This document shows, piece by piece, positions 17,174-23,261 of a stretch of 40,420 nucleotides of DNA. The stretch is from Pseudoflavonifractor capillosus (GTDB lineage Bacteria > Bacillota > Clostridia > Oscillospirales > Oscillospiraceae). Location: the NCBI RefSeq assembly GCF_016902575.1, contig NZ_JACSNZ010000016.1, positions 1 through 40,420 of the forward strand. Direction: 5' to 3'. Made by a program: the position numbers and the translations under genes. How positions within the stretch are numbered: position 1 is the first letter of the stretch; every line of letters begins with the position of its first letter. The notes beneath the pieces are model-generated. The model was not told the origin of the DNA. It ran no database searches and was given only the letters and a program-made list of their open reading frames with translations.

Positions 17174-17433
17174 TTGGGTTTTCCTCCTTAATAACATACG
17201 AAGTGATGATTGGTCGTCCCTTCGTACGGTGAAAAACTTCGTCCACGTTTCCGTGCGTATCACTCCAGGCCATGAATAAAACCGGCACAAAGCTGGCCGG
17301 TTTCACCCATTCCCGGCGATATACGCCGTGGATGAGTCTCTCAGCCGCCCGATTCTCGGACATACTCCGCGGAAGTTACCTCGTTTTCACGAGCAATCTC
17401 CCGCATCATCGCATATGCGCGCTTTTCACGCGC
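17174..17433 (-). promoter_or_regulatory. 5' leader of the S10 operon with candidate attenuator
   Basis: The inferred transcript starts near 17433, giving about 260 untranslated bases before rpsJ. It holds several hairpins. The one that looks regulatory pairs AAACCGGC with GCCGGTTT (17296-17303 with 17279-17286) and runs into a TTTTATT tract, the layout of an intrinsic terminator. A 22-codon open frame (17341-17409, starting with two ATGs, ending TGA) has no ribosome site and is probably not translated. Leaders of S10 operons are classical sites of L4 autoregulation, but I cannot see a known L4 binding motif. Confidence 0.5.
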
Positions 17434-17439
17434 TTGATT

Positions 17440-17468
17440 ATTGTACTATATCCATTTTGCAAAGTCAA
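17440..17468 (-). promoter_or_regulatory. Sigma-A promoter of the S10-spc-alpha operon
   Basis: On the minus strand TTGACT (17463-17468) and TACAAT (17440-17445) are separated by exactly 17 bases, each matching consensus at five of six positions. Transcription would start about 17433 and run leftward into rpsJ. Confidence 0.85.
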
Positions 17469-17554
17469 GGGAAATTTTAATCTTTTTCGGCGAAAACTCC
17501 ACCAGTTTCGGAGGAACCTGGGGCGTTTTTGTGTGCAGTTTGACCTTCTCTTTT

Positions 17555-18120
17555 CCGGCTTGCCAGCCAGGGGGTTACGCTCCGCTGGGCCCGATTTCTT
17601 AGCGATAAGAAATCGGGGAAAGAATCGCCAAAGGAGGGGCCTTCCCCCTCCTTGTGGAATCCACCCCGCGGTACTGGGTGTCCCTGCGTCCATCTATTGT
17701 CGGCCCTTGTCCCGGTGGGGTCACATGGATGGTGCAAAACATCTGTGGGAGGTGCATACTTCTCTGGCAGTTGGTACTTCTACTGCCAGGGCCTTACCCT
17801 GGTGTGCAGCTGTTCCCAGCTGCCGGTGGTCTGGCTGACCGCGGCGGGAACGCCGCTGCTGCAAGGTAGGCCCGGAGGTGGAAACCGCCCAGCCATAGGG
17901 CCAGCTGCCCAGGGTGGCCTGGTATGGTGGCACAAACAGGAGCCACAGCCAGACAAAACGGGCCGAAAAGCAACTTGACGCACGCCCAGCCTCGTACCCC
18001 AGGGGGTACCTAGGGGGGAAAGCCCTAGGCGGGTTTTGGTGACTTTTGCCCGGACAAAAGTCACCCCCAGCGGGTAGCGTCCCTGCCAGGCTGGCAAACC
18101 GGAACCTTGGGCGGTTAGAC
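17555..18120. repeat. Long hairpin-rich non-coding element, copy 1 of 2
   Basis: About 560 GC-rich bases with no credible gene on either strand. The left part holds CGCTCCGCTGGG, a 12-pair hairpin (17590-17601 with 17606-17617), then a 44-base block (17626-17669) that recurs without change at 34054-34097 and itself contains a 9-pair AAGGAGGGG/CCCCTCCTT hairpin. The middle (17670-17990) differs between copies. The right part holds GTACCCC/GGGGTAC (17994-18009), CCTAGGG/CCCTAGG, and an 11-pair GGTGACTTTTG hairpin (18038-18048 with 18055-18065), with an equivalent in copy 2. Several open frames of 60-190 codons cross it, but they lack ribosome sites. Function is unknown. Confidence 0.7.
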
Positions 18121-18128
18121 GGTCAATC

Positions 18129-18180
18129 CCTCAGTCAGCCTTGCGGCTGACAGCTCCCTTTACACAAGGGAGCCTTTGGA
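18129..18180. repeat. Double-hairpin palindromic unit
   Basis: Two hairpins lie side by side: GTCAGCC/GGCTGAC (18134-18151, TTGC loop) and GCTCCCTT/AAGGGAGC (18153-18173, TACAC loop), followed by CTTTGGAG. It reminds me of palindromic units common in gut Clostridia genomes, but only one copy is in this window, so its repeat status is from memory. It lies between the long element and short-repeat copy B. Confidence 0.5.
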
Positions 18181-18201
18181 GCGTCACGCACCCCTGTCTT
18201 T

Positions 18202-18249
18202 GAAACCCGTGCCGCTTCGCGGCACACCACAATTCTTCATTATTCATTA
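18202..18249 (-). repeat. Short hairpin repeat (stop-associated family), copy B
   Basis: On the minus strand this reads TAATGAATAATGAAGAATTG, then TGGTGTGCCGC, a GAA loop and GCGGCACGGG. Its first three bases are the stop codon of the dCMP deaminase gene. Same stem as copies A, C and D, different loop. Confidence 0.85.
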
Positions 18250-18780
18250 CCCACAGCAGCAGCCACCGCAGCCACAGCCGCTCCCCTGTCCTTCCCGCAG
18301 GTGGGCAGGCAGGGAGTCGTCCTCTTCAATCCACTCCTTCTCCACGTCCACAATGCGGTATTCCGCGGGCGTGTCCCGAATCACCAGCTGAGAAATGCCG
18401 GCGTTGATGATGAGACGGCGGCACATGGAGCAGGATGTGGACCCGGCAATCAGTTCTCGACTCTTGGGGTCCACACATACCATATATAAGGTAGCACCCA
18501 GCACCTCCCGGCGGGAGGCGGAGATAATGGCGTTGGCCTCGGCGTGCACTGAACGACACAACTCGTACCGCTCCCCGGAGGGGATATTCATAGCCTCCCG
18601 GGTGCAGTAGCCCAAATCAATGCAGTTTTTTCTCCCCCGGGGTGCTCCGTTGTAGCCGGTGGAGACGATCTCGTCGTTCTGGACGATGATGGCCCCATAG
18701 TGGCGGCGCAGGCAGGTGGAGCGCTCAGATACCGTCTGGGCAATATCCAGATAATAGTTCGTCTTGTCAATGCGTGGCAT
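18247..18780 (-). CDS. dCMP deaminase / ComEB-type cytidine deaminase
   Basis: A zinc-dependent deaminase predicted to convert dCMP to dUMP for thymidylate synthesis in the cytoplasm. It has 177 residues. The catalytic site is HAEAN (His79, Glu81) with the second ligand pair CSMC (Cys117, Cys120), and NGAPRGRKNC marks the dCMP deaminase group, so it is homologous to ComEB of Bacillus. The C-terminus has an unusual tail with five cysteines among the last nine residues (GCGCGGCCCG), possibly a metal site. The stop codon is the first triplet of a short hairpin repeat. GGAGGG lies eight bases before the ATG and a promoter is seen at 18814-18842. A metabolic role is more likely than competence. 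Confidence 0.9.
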   Translation of the reverse strand: MPRIDKTNYYLDIAQTVSERSTCLRRHYGAIIVQNDEIVSTGYNGAPRGRKNCIDLGYCTREAMNIPSGERYELCRSVHAEANAIISASRREVLGATLYMVCVDPKSRELIAGSTSCSMCRRLIINAGISQLVIRDTPAEYRIVDVEKEWIEEDDSLPAHLREGQGSGCGCGGCCCG

Positions 18781-18813
18781 AGGGCCATCCCTCCGATCTT
18801 TGTACTGCCAGCC

Positions 18814-18842
18814 ATTATATCAGCCTTTTCCCCGGCATACAA
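18814..18842 (-). promoter_or_regulatory. Sigma-A promoter of the dCMP deaminase gene
   Basis: On the minus strand TTGTAT (18837-18842) and a perfect TATAAT (18814-18819) are 17 bases apart, 34 bases upstream of the ATG. Confidence 0.75.
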
Positions 18843-18876
18843 CCGCCAAATTCACATTTTGTTTACCGTTACCCCA

Positions 18877-18905
18877 TTGACGTTGGCAATTCTTAAGATT
18901 ATCAT
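18877..18905 (+). promoter_or_regulatory. Sigma-A promoter of the zinc-ribbon membrane protein gene
   Basis: TTGACG (18877-18882) and TATCAT (18900-18905) are 17 bases apart. It is divergent from the dCMP deaminase promoter, with 35 bases between the two -35 boxes, and lies 52 bases before the GTG start. Confidence 0.65.
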
Positions 18906-18956
18906 AAGGATGACAATAAAGTAACCCTGTCCGATACGTTCAGGAGGTAAGAGCCT

Positions 18957-19352
18957 GTGATTCGTCAGCAATTAACCCGTTTTATGATCGGCCGCTATGG
19001 CATGGATCAGCTCAATATTTTCCTCATGGTCACCTACCTGGTGTTGTACCTGGTTTTTTTGGTCTCCAGGCTGTGGGTGTTGGACTGGATCGTCCTGGTG
19101 CTGCTGTTTGTGGTGGTATTTCGTATGCTATCCCGGGATATTGACCGCCGCCGGAGGGAGAACACCCGGTTTCTCCAGGCGGTGCGGCCCATGTGCCACC
19201 GGCTGCGCACCATGCGCAACCGCATGAAAGACCGGGAACACCGCTACTTCAAGTGCCCCAACTGCGGCCAGCAGATGCGGGTGCCCCGGGGCAAGGGGCG
19301 TATCACCGTGCACTGCCGCACCTGCGGCGCCACCTTTGAGGAAAAAAGCTAA
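18957..19352 (+). CDS. Small membrane protein with cytoplasmic zinc ribbon
   Basis: This encodes 131 residues from a GTG start, with AGGAGGT eight bases upstream. Residues about 20-57 form two hydrophobic helices (FLMVTYLVLYLVFLVS and WIVLVLLFVVVF) with a short turn. Then comes a very basic stretch (RDIDRRRR, RLRTMRNRMKDREHR), and a C-terminal zinc ribbon with Cys100, Cys103, Cys120 and Cys123 (KCPNC, HCRTC). By the positive-inside rule both ends should be cytoplasmic. No enzymatic motif is seen. Such proteins occur in Clostridia without a known role; binding of nucleic acid or a protein partner by the ribbon is only a guess. It is convergent with the SecB-like gene, sharing a terminator. Confidence 0.8.
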   Translation: MIRQQLTRFMIGRYGMDQLNIFLMVTYLVLYLVFLVSRLWVLDWIVLVLLFVVVFRMLSRDIDRRRRENTRFLQAVRPMCHRLRTMRNRMKDREHRYFKCPNCGQQMRVPRGKGRITVHCRTCGATFEEKS

Positions 19353-19390
19353 AAAATTGGCCGGATGACAACGCATCCGGCCAATTCCCA
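19351..19390. terminator. Bidirectional intrinsic terminator
   Basis: A 13-pair stem (19355-19367 with 19374-19386) is flanked by A6 on the left and a T run on the right. It serves both the zinc-ribbon gene on the plus strand and the SecB-like gene on the minus strand. Confidence 0.93.
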
Positions 19391-19393
19391 TTT

Positions 19394-19801
19394 TTACTGA
19401 TTGTTCTGCTTGATCTGGACAGAGTCCTTGCTCATCGCACGGCGCATGAGGCGGAAGTTGGGCATTCCACCAGCCCCGCACACCTGACCCACCAGAGTCT
19501 CGGCGTAGCAAAACAGCTGCTCATAGCAGCGGACGTGGAACTCCTTCTTGTCCTCCTCGGTGACCTCACCGTTGATCTGGAACAGGCCCACCAGCTCCAC
19601 GGACACAAAGAAGCGATGATCGGGGTTGTCTGTCTTGTCCTTCACACACTGATACAGCTTGGCCATGCACTTGGTGGAATCTGCGGTGTACTTCACAGTG
19701 AAGTTGGAATTGTTCTCCAGCTGCACCTGTCCGGCCTTTTCCAGCTTGTTGAAAAACTGGAGATCCTCCAGTTTGTAGGATACCATTTGCAAGTCTGCCA
19801 T
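19394..19801 (-). CDS. SecB-like chaperone family protein
   Basis: This encodes 135 residues. The fold pattern resembles the export chaperone SecB: alternating strands, then FFVSVELVGLFQINGEV (64-80), like the SecB strand ending in GIF, and a helix region LFCYAETLVGQVCGAGG then MPNFRL (96-118), which parallels the SecB stretch LFPYAR... followed by G-F-P-x-L-x-L. SecB itself is a proteobacterial protein that hands unfolded exports to SecA; most Firmicutes lack it, but SecB-like proteins, some tied to toxin-antitoxin pairs, are scattered in Gram-positives. No toxin gene lies next to this one. The ATG at 19801 has GGAGG eight bases upstream; a GTG at 19810 overlaps that site. Family placement is by eye and should be confirmed. 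Confidence 0.65.
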   Translation of the reverse strand: MADLQMVSYKLEDLQFFNKLEKAGQVQLENNSNFTVKYTADSTKCMAKLYQCVKDKTDNPDHRFFVSVELVGLFQINGEVTEEDKKEFHVRCYEQLFCYAETLVGQVCGAGGMPNFRLMRRAMSKDSVQIKQNNQ

Positions 19802-19905
19802 GGTTGGCACCTCCGCCCTTCTTGTTGATTTTTCCTGTGTTCCATTGTACCATAGAGATGCTATGGCGGACGGGATTTGCCCCCGCCAACGGCGACACTG
19901 CCGTT

Positions 19906-19934
19906 ATTGTACCATAACCTGACAGGCTGTGCAA
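19906..19934 (-). promoter_or_regulatory. Promoter candidates of the SecB-like gene
   Basis: On the minus strand TTGCAC (19929-19934) and TACAAT (19906-19911) are 17 bases apart. The same 11-base string TATGGTACAAT, containing an extended -10 (TGG before TACAAT), appears again nearer the gene with its -10 at 19844-19849. Two tandem promoters are possible. Confidence 0.55.
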
Positions 19935-19988
19935 CCATCCCTGTGTAAATTTTGCACACACACCCCTAGATTGACGAGGTGAATTTTT

Positions 19989-21356
19989 ATGAATGATACC
20001 ATTGCCGCCATCGCCACCGGCCACCAGGCCTCCGCCATTGGCATTGTCCGTCTCTCCGGGCCTCAGGCCATTTCCGCCCTGGAGCAGGTGTTCACCCCCG
20101 CCGGAGGCACCCCCATGTCACAGCAGCCCGACCGGATGCTGGTCTACGGCACCCTCCACAGCCCTGACGGGCTGGAACTGGACCACTGTCTGGCCACCGT
20201 CTCCCGTGCCCCCCACAGCTACACCGGAGAGGACACCGCCGAGCTGCAATGCCACGGCTCCCCGGTGCTGCTGTCCATGGTCTTGGAAGCCCTGTTTCAC
20301 TGCGGGGTGCGCCAGGCCCGGGCAGGCGAGTTCACCCAGCGGGCCTTTTTGGCCGGGAAAATGGATCTCACCCGCACCGAGGCGGTGGCTGACCTCATCC
20401 ACGCCGAGTCCCAGGATGCGGTGTACCAGGCCGCCGGACAGCTGGGCGGTGCTCTGGCCCGCACCATCGACGACATCTACCAGCAGCTGACCTACCTCAT
20501 GGCCCACTTCCACGCCGTGCTGGACTACCCCGACCAGGACATCGACCCCTTCGAGGCCCAGGAGATCGCCCAGGCCCTGAATCAGGCGGAGGAAAAGCTG
20601 GACAATCTGGCGGCCACCTACCGCCGGGGCCGTGCCCTGGCAGAGGGCGTCCCCTGTGCCATTGTGGGCAAGCCCAACGCCGGAAAGTCCACCCTGTTCA
20701 ACGCCCTTCTGGGCTACGACCGGGCCATCGTCACCCCCATTGCCGGCACCACCCGGGACACTGTGGAGGAGCGGCTGAACCTGGGTGGCATCCTGCTGCG
20801 CCTCATTGACACCGCCGGACTGCGGGACAGCGACGATCAGGTGGAGCAGCTGGGGGTGGAGCGCAGCCGGGAAGCCCTGCGCCGCTCTGAACTGACCCTG
20901 GTGGTAGTGGATGCCTCCCGGCCCCGAGATGCCGAGGAAGAGGAGCTTCTCTCCCTGGCCGCCGCCCACGGCCCCACCATCTTGGTGTACAACAAGGAGG
21001 ACTTGCCCGCCGCCGTTCCCCAGCCTGCGCCCCCTGCCGGAGTGGAGACGGTGGCCCTGTCCGCCCTCACCGGGGACGGCATCGACCAGCTGGAGCTGGC
21101 CATCTCCCGCCTCTATCCCCAGGACCCCGGCCTGCGCCCGGGCACCCTCCTGACCAACGCCCGCCAGGCCCAGGCCGCCGCCCAGGCCCGGGACTGTCTG
21201 GCCCGGGCTCAGCAGGCCCTCCAGGCAGGGCTCTCCCCCGACGCCGTGCTCACCGATGTGGAAGAGGCCCTCACCCATTTGGGCGAGCTCACCGGCCGAG
21301 TGGTACGAGAAGACATAACTTCCCAAATTTTCCAGCGCTTTTGCGTTGGAAAATGA
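19989..21356 (+). CDS. mnmE: tRNA modification GTPase MnmE
   Basis: MnmE works with MnmG to place the (carboxymethyl)aminomethyl group on wobble uridine 34 of certain tRNAs, using GTP, potassium and a folate donor. It has 455 residues. The N-terminal folate-binding domain covers about 1-120 (DTIAAIATGHQASAIGIVRL start). The inserted G domain has the P-loop GKPNAGKST near 226, the switch TTRDT, DTAGL near 273, and NKED near 334. The C-terminal catalytic motif is FCVGK, replacing the usual CIGK by one residue but keeping the cysteine. GAGGTG precedes the ATG. Unlike many Firmicutes, mnmG, jag and yidC are not next to it. Confidence 0.97.
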   Translation: MNDTIAAIATGHQASAIGIVRLSGPQAISALEQVFTPAGGTPMSQQPDRMLVYGTLHSPDGLELDHCLATVSRAPHSYTGEDTAELQCHGSPVLLSMVLEALFHCGVRQARAGEFTQRAFLAGKMDLTRTEAVADLIHAESQDAVYQAAGQLGGALARTIDDIYQQLTYLMAHFHAVLDYPDQDIDPFEAQEIAQALNQAEEKLDNLAATYRRGRALAEGVPCAIVGKPNAGKSTLFNALLGYDRAIVTPIAGTTRDTVEERLNLGGILLRLIDTAGLRDSDDQVEQLGVERSREALRRSELTLVVVDASRPRDAEEEELLSLAAAHGPTILVYNKEDLPAAVPQPAPPAGVETVALSALTGDGIDQLELAISRLYPQDPGLRPGTLLTNARQAQAAAQARDCLARAQQALQAGLSPDAVLTDVEEALTHLGELTGRVVREDITSQIFQRFCVGK

Positions 21357-21620
21357 CAGTTTTTGTCACAAAATAACACTTGACACCATATGTATGGATA
21401 GCCGCCCACAACTCGCACACCATGTGGAAAACTTTGTGGAAGCTGTGGAAGTGTGTGTGCAAGTCCTGTCCTCCACCAAAAAACACCCCGCCGTGCCACG
21501 TGCACAGCGGGGTGTTTGAGCGTGTCGAAAACTTCGACACGCTTCTCAAAAATGCGAGCATTTTTTCGAGGGGATGCAGCCCGCTGCATGCAGCCTTGGG
21601 TCAACGGGCGACCCGAGGCC
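21357..21620. other. Non-coding stretch after mnmE: TGTGGA cluster and hairpins
   Basis: No gene is supported. Three TGTGGA-type 9-mers (21423, 21435, 21444) lie close together; the first differs from the DnaA box complement by one base. Then follow the terminator hairpin of the FAD gene, GCGTGTCGAA/TTCGACACGC (21520-21529 with 21533-21542), AAAAATGC/GCATTTTT (21548-21565) and small GC hairpins up to the 107-base repeat. It is a run of about five hairpins in 140 bases. Confidence 0.6.
21476..21517 (-). terminator. Terminator of the FAD oxidoreductase gene
   Basis: The 11-pair stem AAACACCCCGC/GCGGGGTGTTT (21481-21491 with 21507-21517) is followed by T6 when read on the minus strand. It lies about 255 bases beyond the FAD gene stop, after the repeat elements. 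Confidence 0.65.
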
Positions 21621-21727
21621 ACACTGGCGGGCTGAGAAGTGTTTTTTCCGATGCGCATGTCCCCGGAAAAAACGGATTTCAATTTCTTTTCCCGCCTACT
21701 GGCGGGAAAACTCTGCCGAGGGCTTTT
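21621..21727. repeat. Dispersed intergenic repeat, copy 2 of 2
   Basis: Nearly identical to bases 1-108. It keeps the GTTTTTTCCG/CGGAAAAAAC hairpin and the CCCGCC/GGCGGG hairpin, whose loop is TACT here and TGGG in copy 1. It is directly followed by short-repeat copy C and the 3' end of a minus-strand gene. Confidence 0.9.
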
Positions 21728-21786
21728 GAATCCGTGCCGCAAAGCGGCACACCATCATTCTTCATTTTTCATTATTCATTTTCATT
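21728..21786 (-). repeat. Short hairpin repeat (stop-associated family), copy C
   Basis: On the minus strand this reads AATGAATAATGAAAAATGAA, then GAATGATGGTGTGCCGC, a TTT loop and GCGGCACGGATT. The repeat-like sequence overlaps the end of the FAD oxidoreductase gene: the last codons (NENE and stop) are spelled by AATGAAAATGAATAA. Confidence 0.85.
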
Positions 21787-23175
21787 GACCCGCTGGGCAA
21801 TGACCCGGGCGGCCTTCACGCCGGAGGCTCCAGCCTGGGCCAGGCCTCGGGTGACACCGGCCCCGTCGCCGATGGCGAAGAAGCCGGGCAGGGCGGTCTC
21901 CAGCTGGTTGGAGAGGGAGATGCGGGCGGAGTAGAACTTCACCTCAGCTCCATACAGCAGAGTGTCGTAGTTGGCGGTGCCGGGAGCCAGCTTGTCCAGG
22001 GCATAGATCATCTCGATGATGTCGTCCAGCTGCCGCTTGGGCAGAGCCAGGGACAGGTCGCCGGGGACAGCGGCGGTGAGGGTGGGGCGCACAAAGGACT
22101 TACTCAGTCGGTGCTCGTTGGTGCGGATGCCGGACACCAGATCCCCAAACCGCTGCACCAGCACGCCCCCTGCCAGCATATTGGACAGGGATGCAATGTG
22201 CTTGCCGTATCGGTAAGGCTCATTGAAGGGCTGGGTGAAGCGGTTGGACACCAGCAGGGCGAAGTTGGTGTTGCGGCTTTGCAGCTTGGGGTCGGAATAG
22301 GAGTGGCCGTTGACGGTGTTGATGCCCTCCACATTCTCCGCCACCACATGGCCGTAGGGGTTCATGCAGAAGGTACGCACCTGGTCGCCGTACTGCTTGG
22401 TGCGGTAGACCAGCTTGGACTCGTACACCGCATCGGTGATGTGCTCAAAGACGGTGGCGGGCAGCTCCACCCGCACGCCGATGTCCACCTGGTTGTTGAT
22501 GAGCTCCAGCCCCAGCCCCTTGCACTGGTTGGCAAACCATTCCGCCCCGGAACGGCCGGGGGCGGCAATGAGGTAGGGGGCATTGAATTTCTCCCCGTTC
22601 TCACTCTCCAGGGTGTAGGTACCGTCCTCTTCCACGGTGATGGAGCGGATGGCAGTGCGGAAGCGGAAGTCGTGCTTGTCCTGCATGTGCTCATAGATGT
22701 TGGTGAGAATGCGCAGGTTGTTCTCGGTGCCCAAGTGCTTGCACCGGGCCTTGAGCAAGTGCAGGTCGAACTCCAGGGCCTTCTTCTCCAGTTCCCGGGC
22801 CTGGGGCGTGGTGGTGGAGAAGCACTGGGTGGTGGCACCGTGCTCCACATTGATACTATCCACGTAGTCGATGAGCTCCATCACCTCGTCCTGGGGCAGG
22901 AAGTCGGTGAGCCAGCCGCCGAAGTCGGTGGTGAAGTTGAATTTGCCGTCGGAGAACGCGCCAGCGCCGCCGAAGCCGCACATGGTGTCGCACACGGGGC
23001 AGTTGATGCAGGTCTTTACCTTGCCCGCCACAATGGGGCAGCTGCGGTGGTAGATGTCAGCACCCTGATCCACCACCAGCACCTTGGCCTCGGGGCAGCG
23101 CAGGGCCAGCTCATAGGCGGCGAAAATGCCCGCCTCGCCAGTACCCAGCACCATAATATCATAACGATTGGTCAT
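21772..23175 (-). CDS. Uncharacterised FAD-dependent dehydrogenase (COG2509-like)
   Basis: This encodes 467 residues. A Rossmann dinucleotide site GTGEAG (11-16) opens the protein (MTNRYDIMVLGTGEAGIF), and a second FAD-contact motif FFAIGDGAGVTRGLAQAGAS lies near the C-terminus, as in many flavoprotein dehydrogenases. A cluster of cysteines at 46, 56, 59, 62 and 66 (CINCPVCDTMC) followed by GFGGAGAFSDGKFN is typical of the COG2509 family and might hold an iron-sulfur cluster or redox thiols; substrate is unknown. Promoter at 23220-23248. The end of the gene is embedded in a short hairpin repeat, so the last four residues may be repeat-derived. Confidence 0.88.
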   Translation of the reverse strand: MTNRYDIMVLGTGEAGIFAAYELALRCPEAKVLVVDQGADIYHRSCPIVAGKVKTCINCPVCDTMCGFGGAGAFSDGKFNFTTDFGGWLTDFLPQDEVMELIDYVDSINVEHGATTQCFSTTTPQARELEKKALEFDLHLLKARCKHLGTENNLRILTNIYEHMQDKHDFRFRTAIRSITVEEDGTYTLESENGEKFNAPYLIAAPGRSGAEWFANQCKGLGLELINNQVDIGVRVELPATVFEHITDAVYESKLVYRTKQYGDQVRTFCMNPYGHVVAENVEGINTVNGHSYSDPKLQSRNTNFALLVSNRFTQPFNEPYRYGKHIASLSNMLAGGVLVQRFGDLVSGIRTNEHRLSKSFVRPTLTAAVPGDLSLALPKRQLDDIIEMIYALDKLAPGTANYDTLLYGAEVKFYSARISLSNQLETALPGFFAIGDGAGVTRGLAQAGASGVKAARVIAQRVNENE

Positions 23176-23219
23176 GGTAGTTCCTCATTTCCATCATAGT
23201 AGGGGCAAAGCCCCGATGC

Positions 23220-23248
23220 AGTATATCAGAGGTTGGGGAATGTTGCAA
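23220..23248 (-). promoter_or_regulatory. Sigma-A promoter of the FAD oxidoreductase gene
   Basis: TTGCAA (23243-23248) and TATACT (23220-23225), read on the minus strand, are 17 bases apart. It lies in the 86-base gap after the metallophosphoesterase gene. A GGGGC/GCCCC mini-hairpin follows in the leader. Confidence 0.7.
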
Positions 23249-23261
23249 TGGGGGATTTTTG

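Noticed and set aside
16980-17363. A 127-codon frame crossing the S10 leader into rpsJ
   Set aside because: It overlaps rpsJ out of frame and arises from leader sequence; the S10 start at 17173 is clear.
17341-17409. A 22-codon leader peptide in the S10 leader
   Set aside because: It has two ATGs but no ribosome site and no run of a regulatory codon, so it was not called as a gene.
17477-18097. Several 70-190 codon frames in the non-coding region before dCMP deaminase
   Set aside because: They overlap each other on both strands, lack ribosome sites and are not conserved in the second copy of the element.
19394-19801. A SecB-type toxin-antitoxin-chaperone system
   Set aside because: No toxin or antitoxin gene flanks the SecB-like gene; the neighbours are a membrane zinc-ribbon protein and mnmE.
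21357-21771. The origin of replication
   Set aside because: Only one 9-mer is near the DnaA consensus, there is no AT-rich unwinding region, and dnaA or dnaN is absent.
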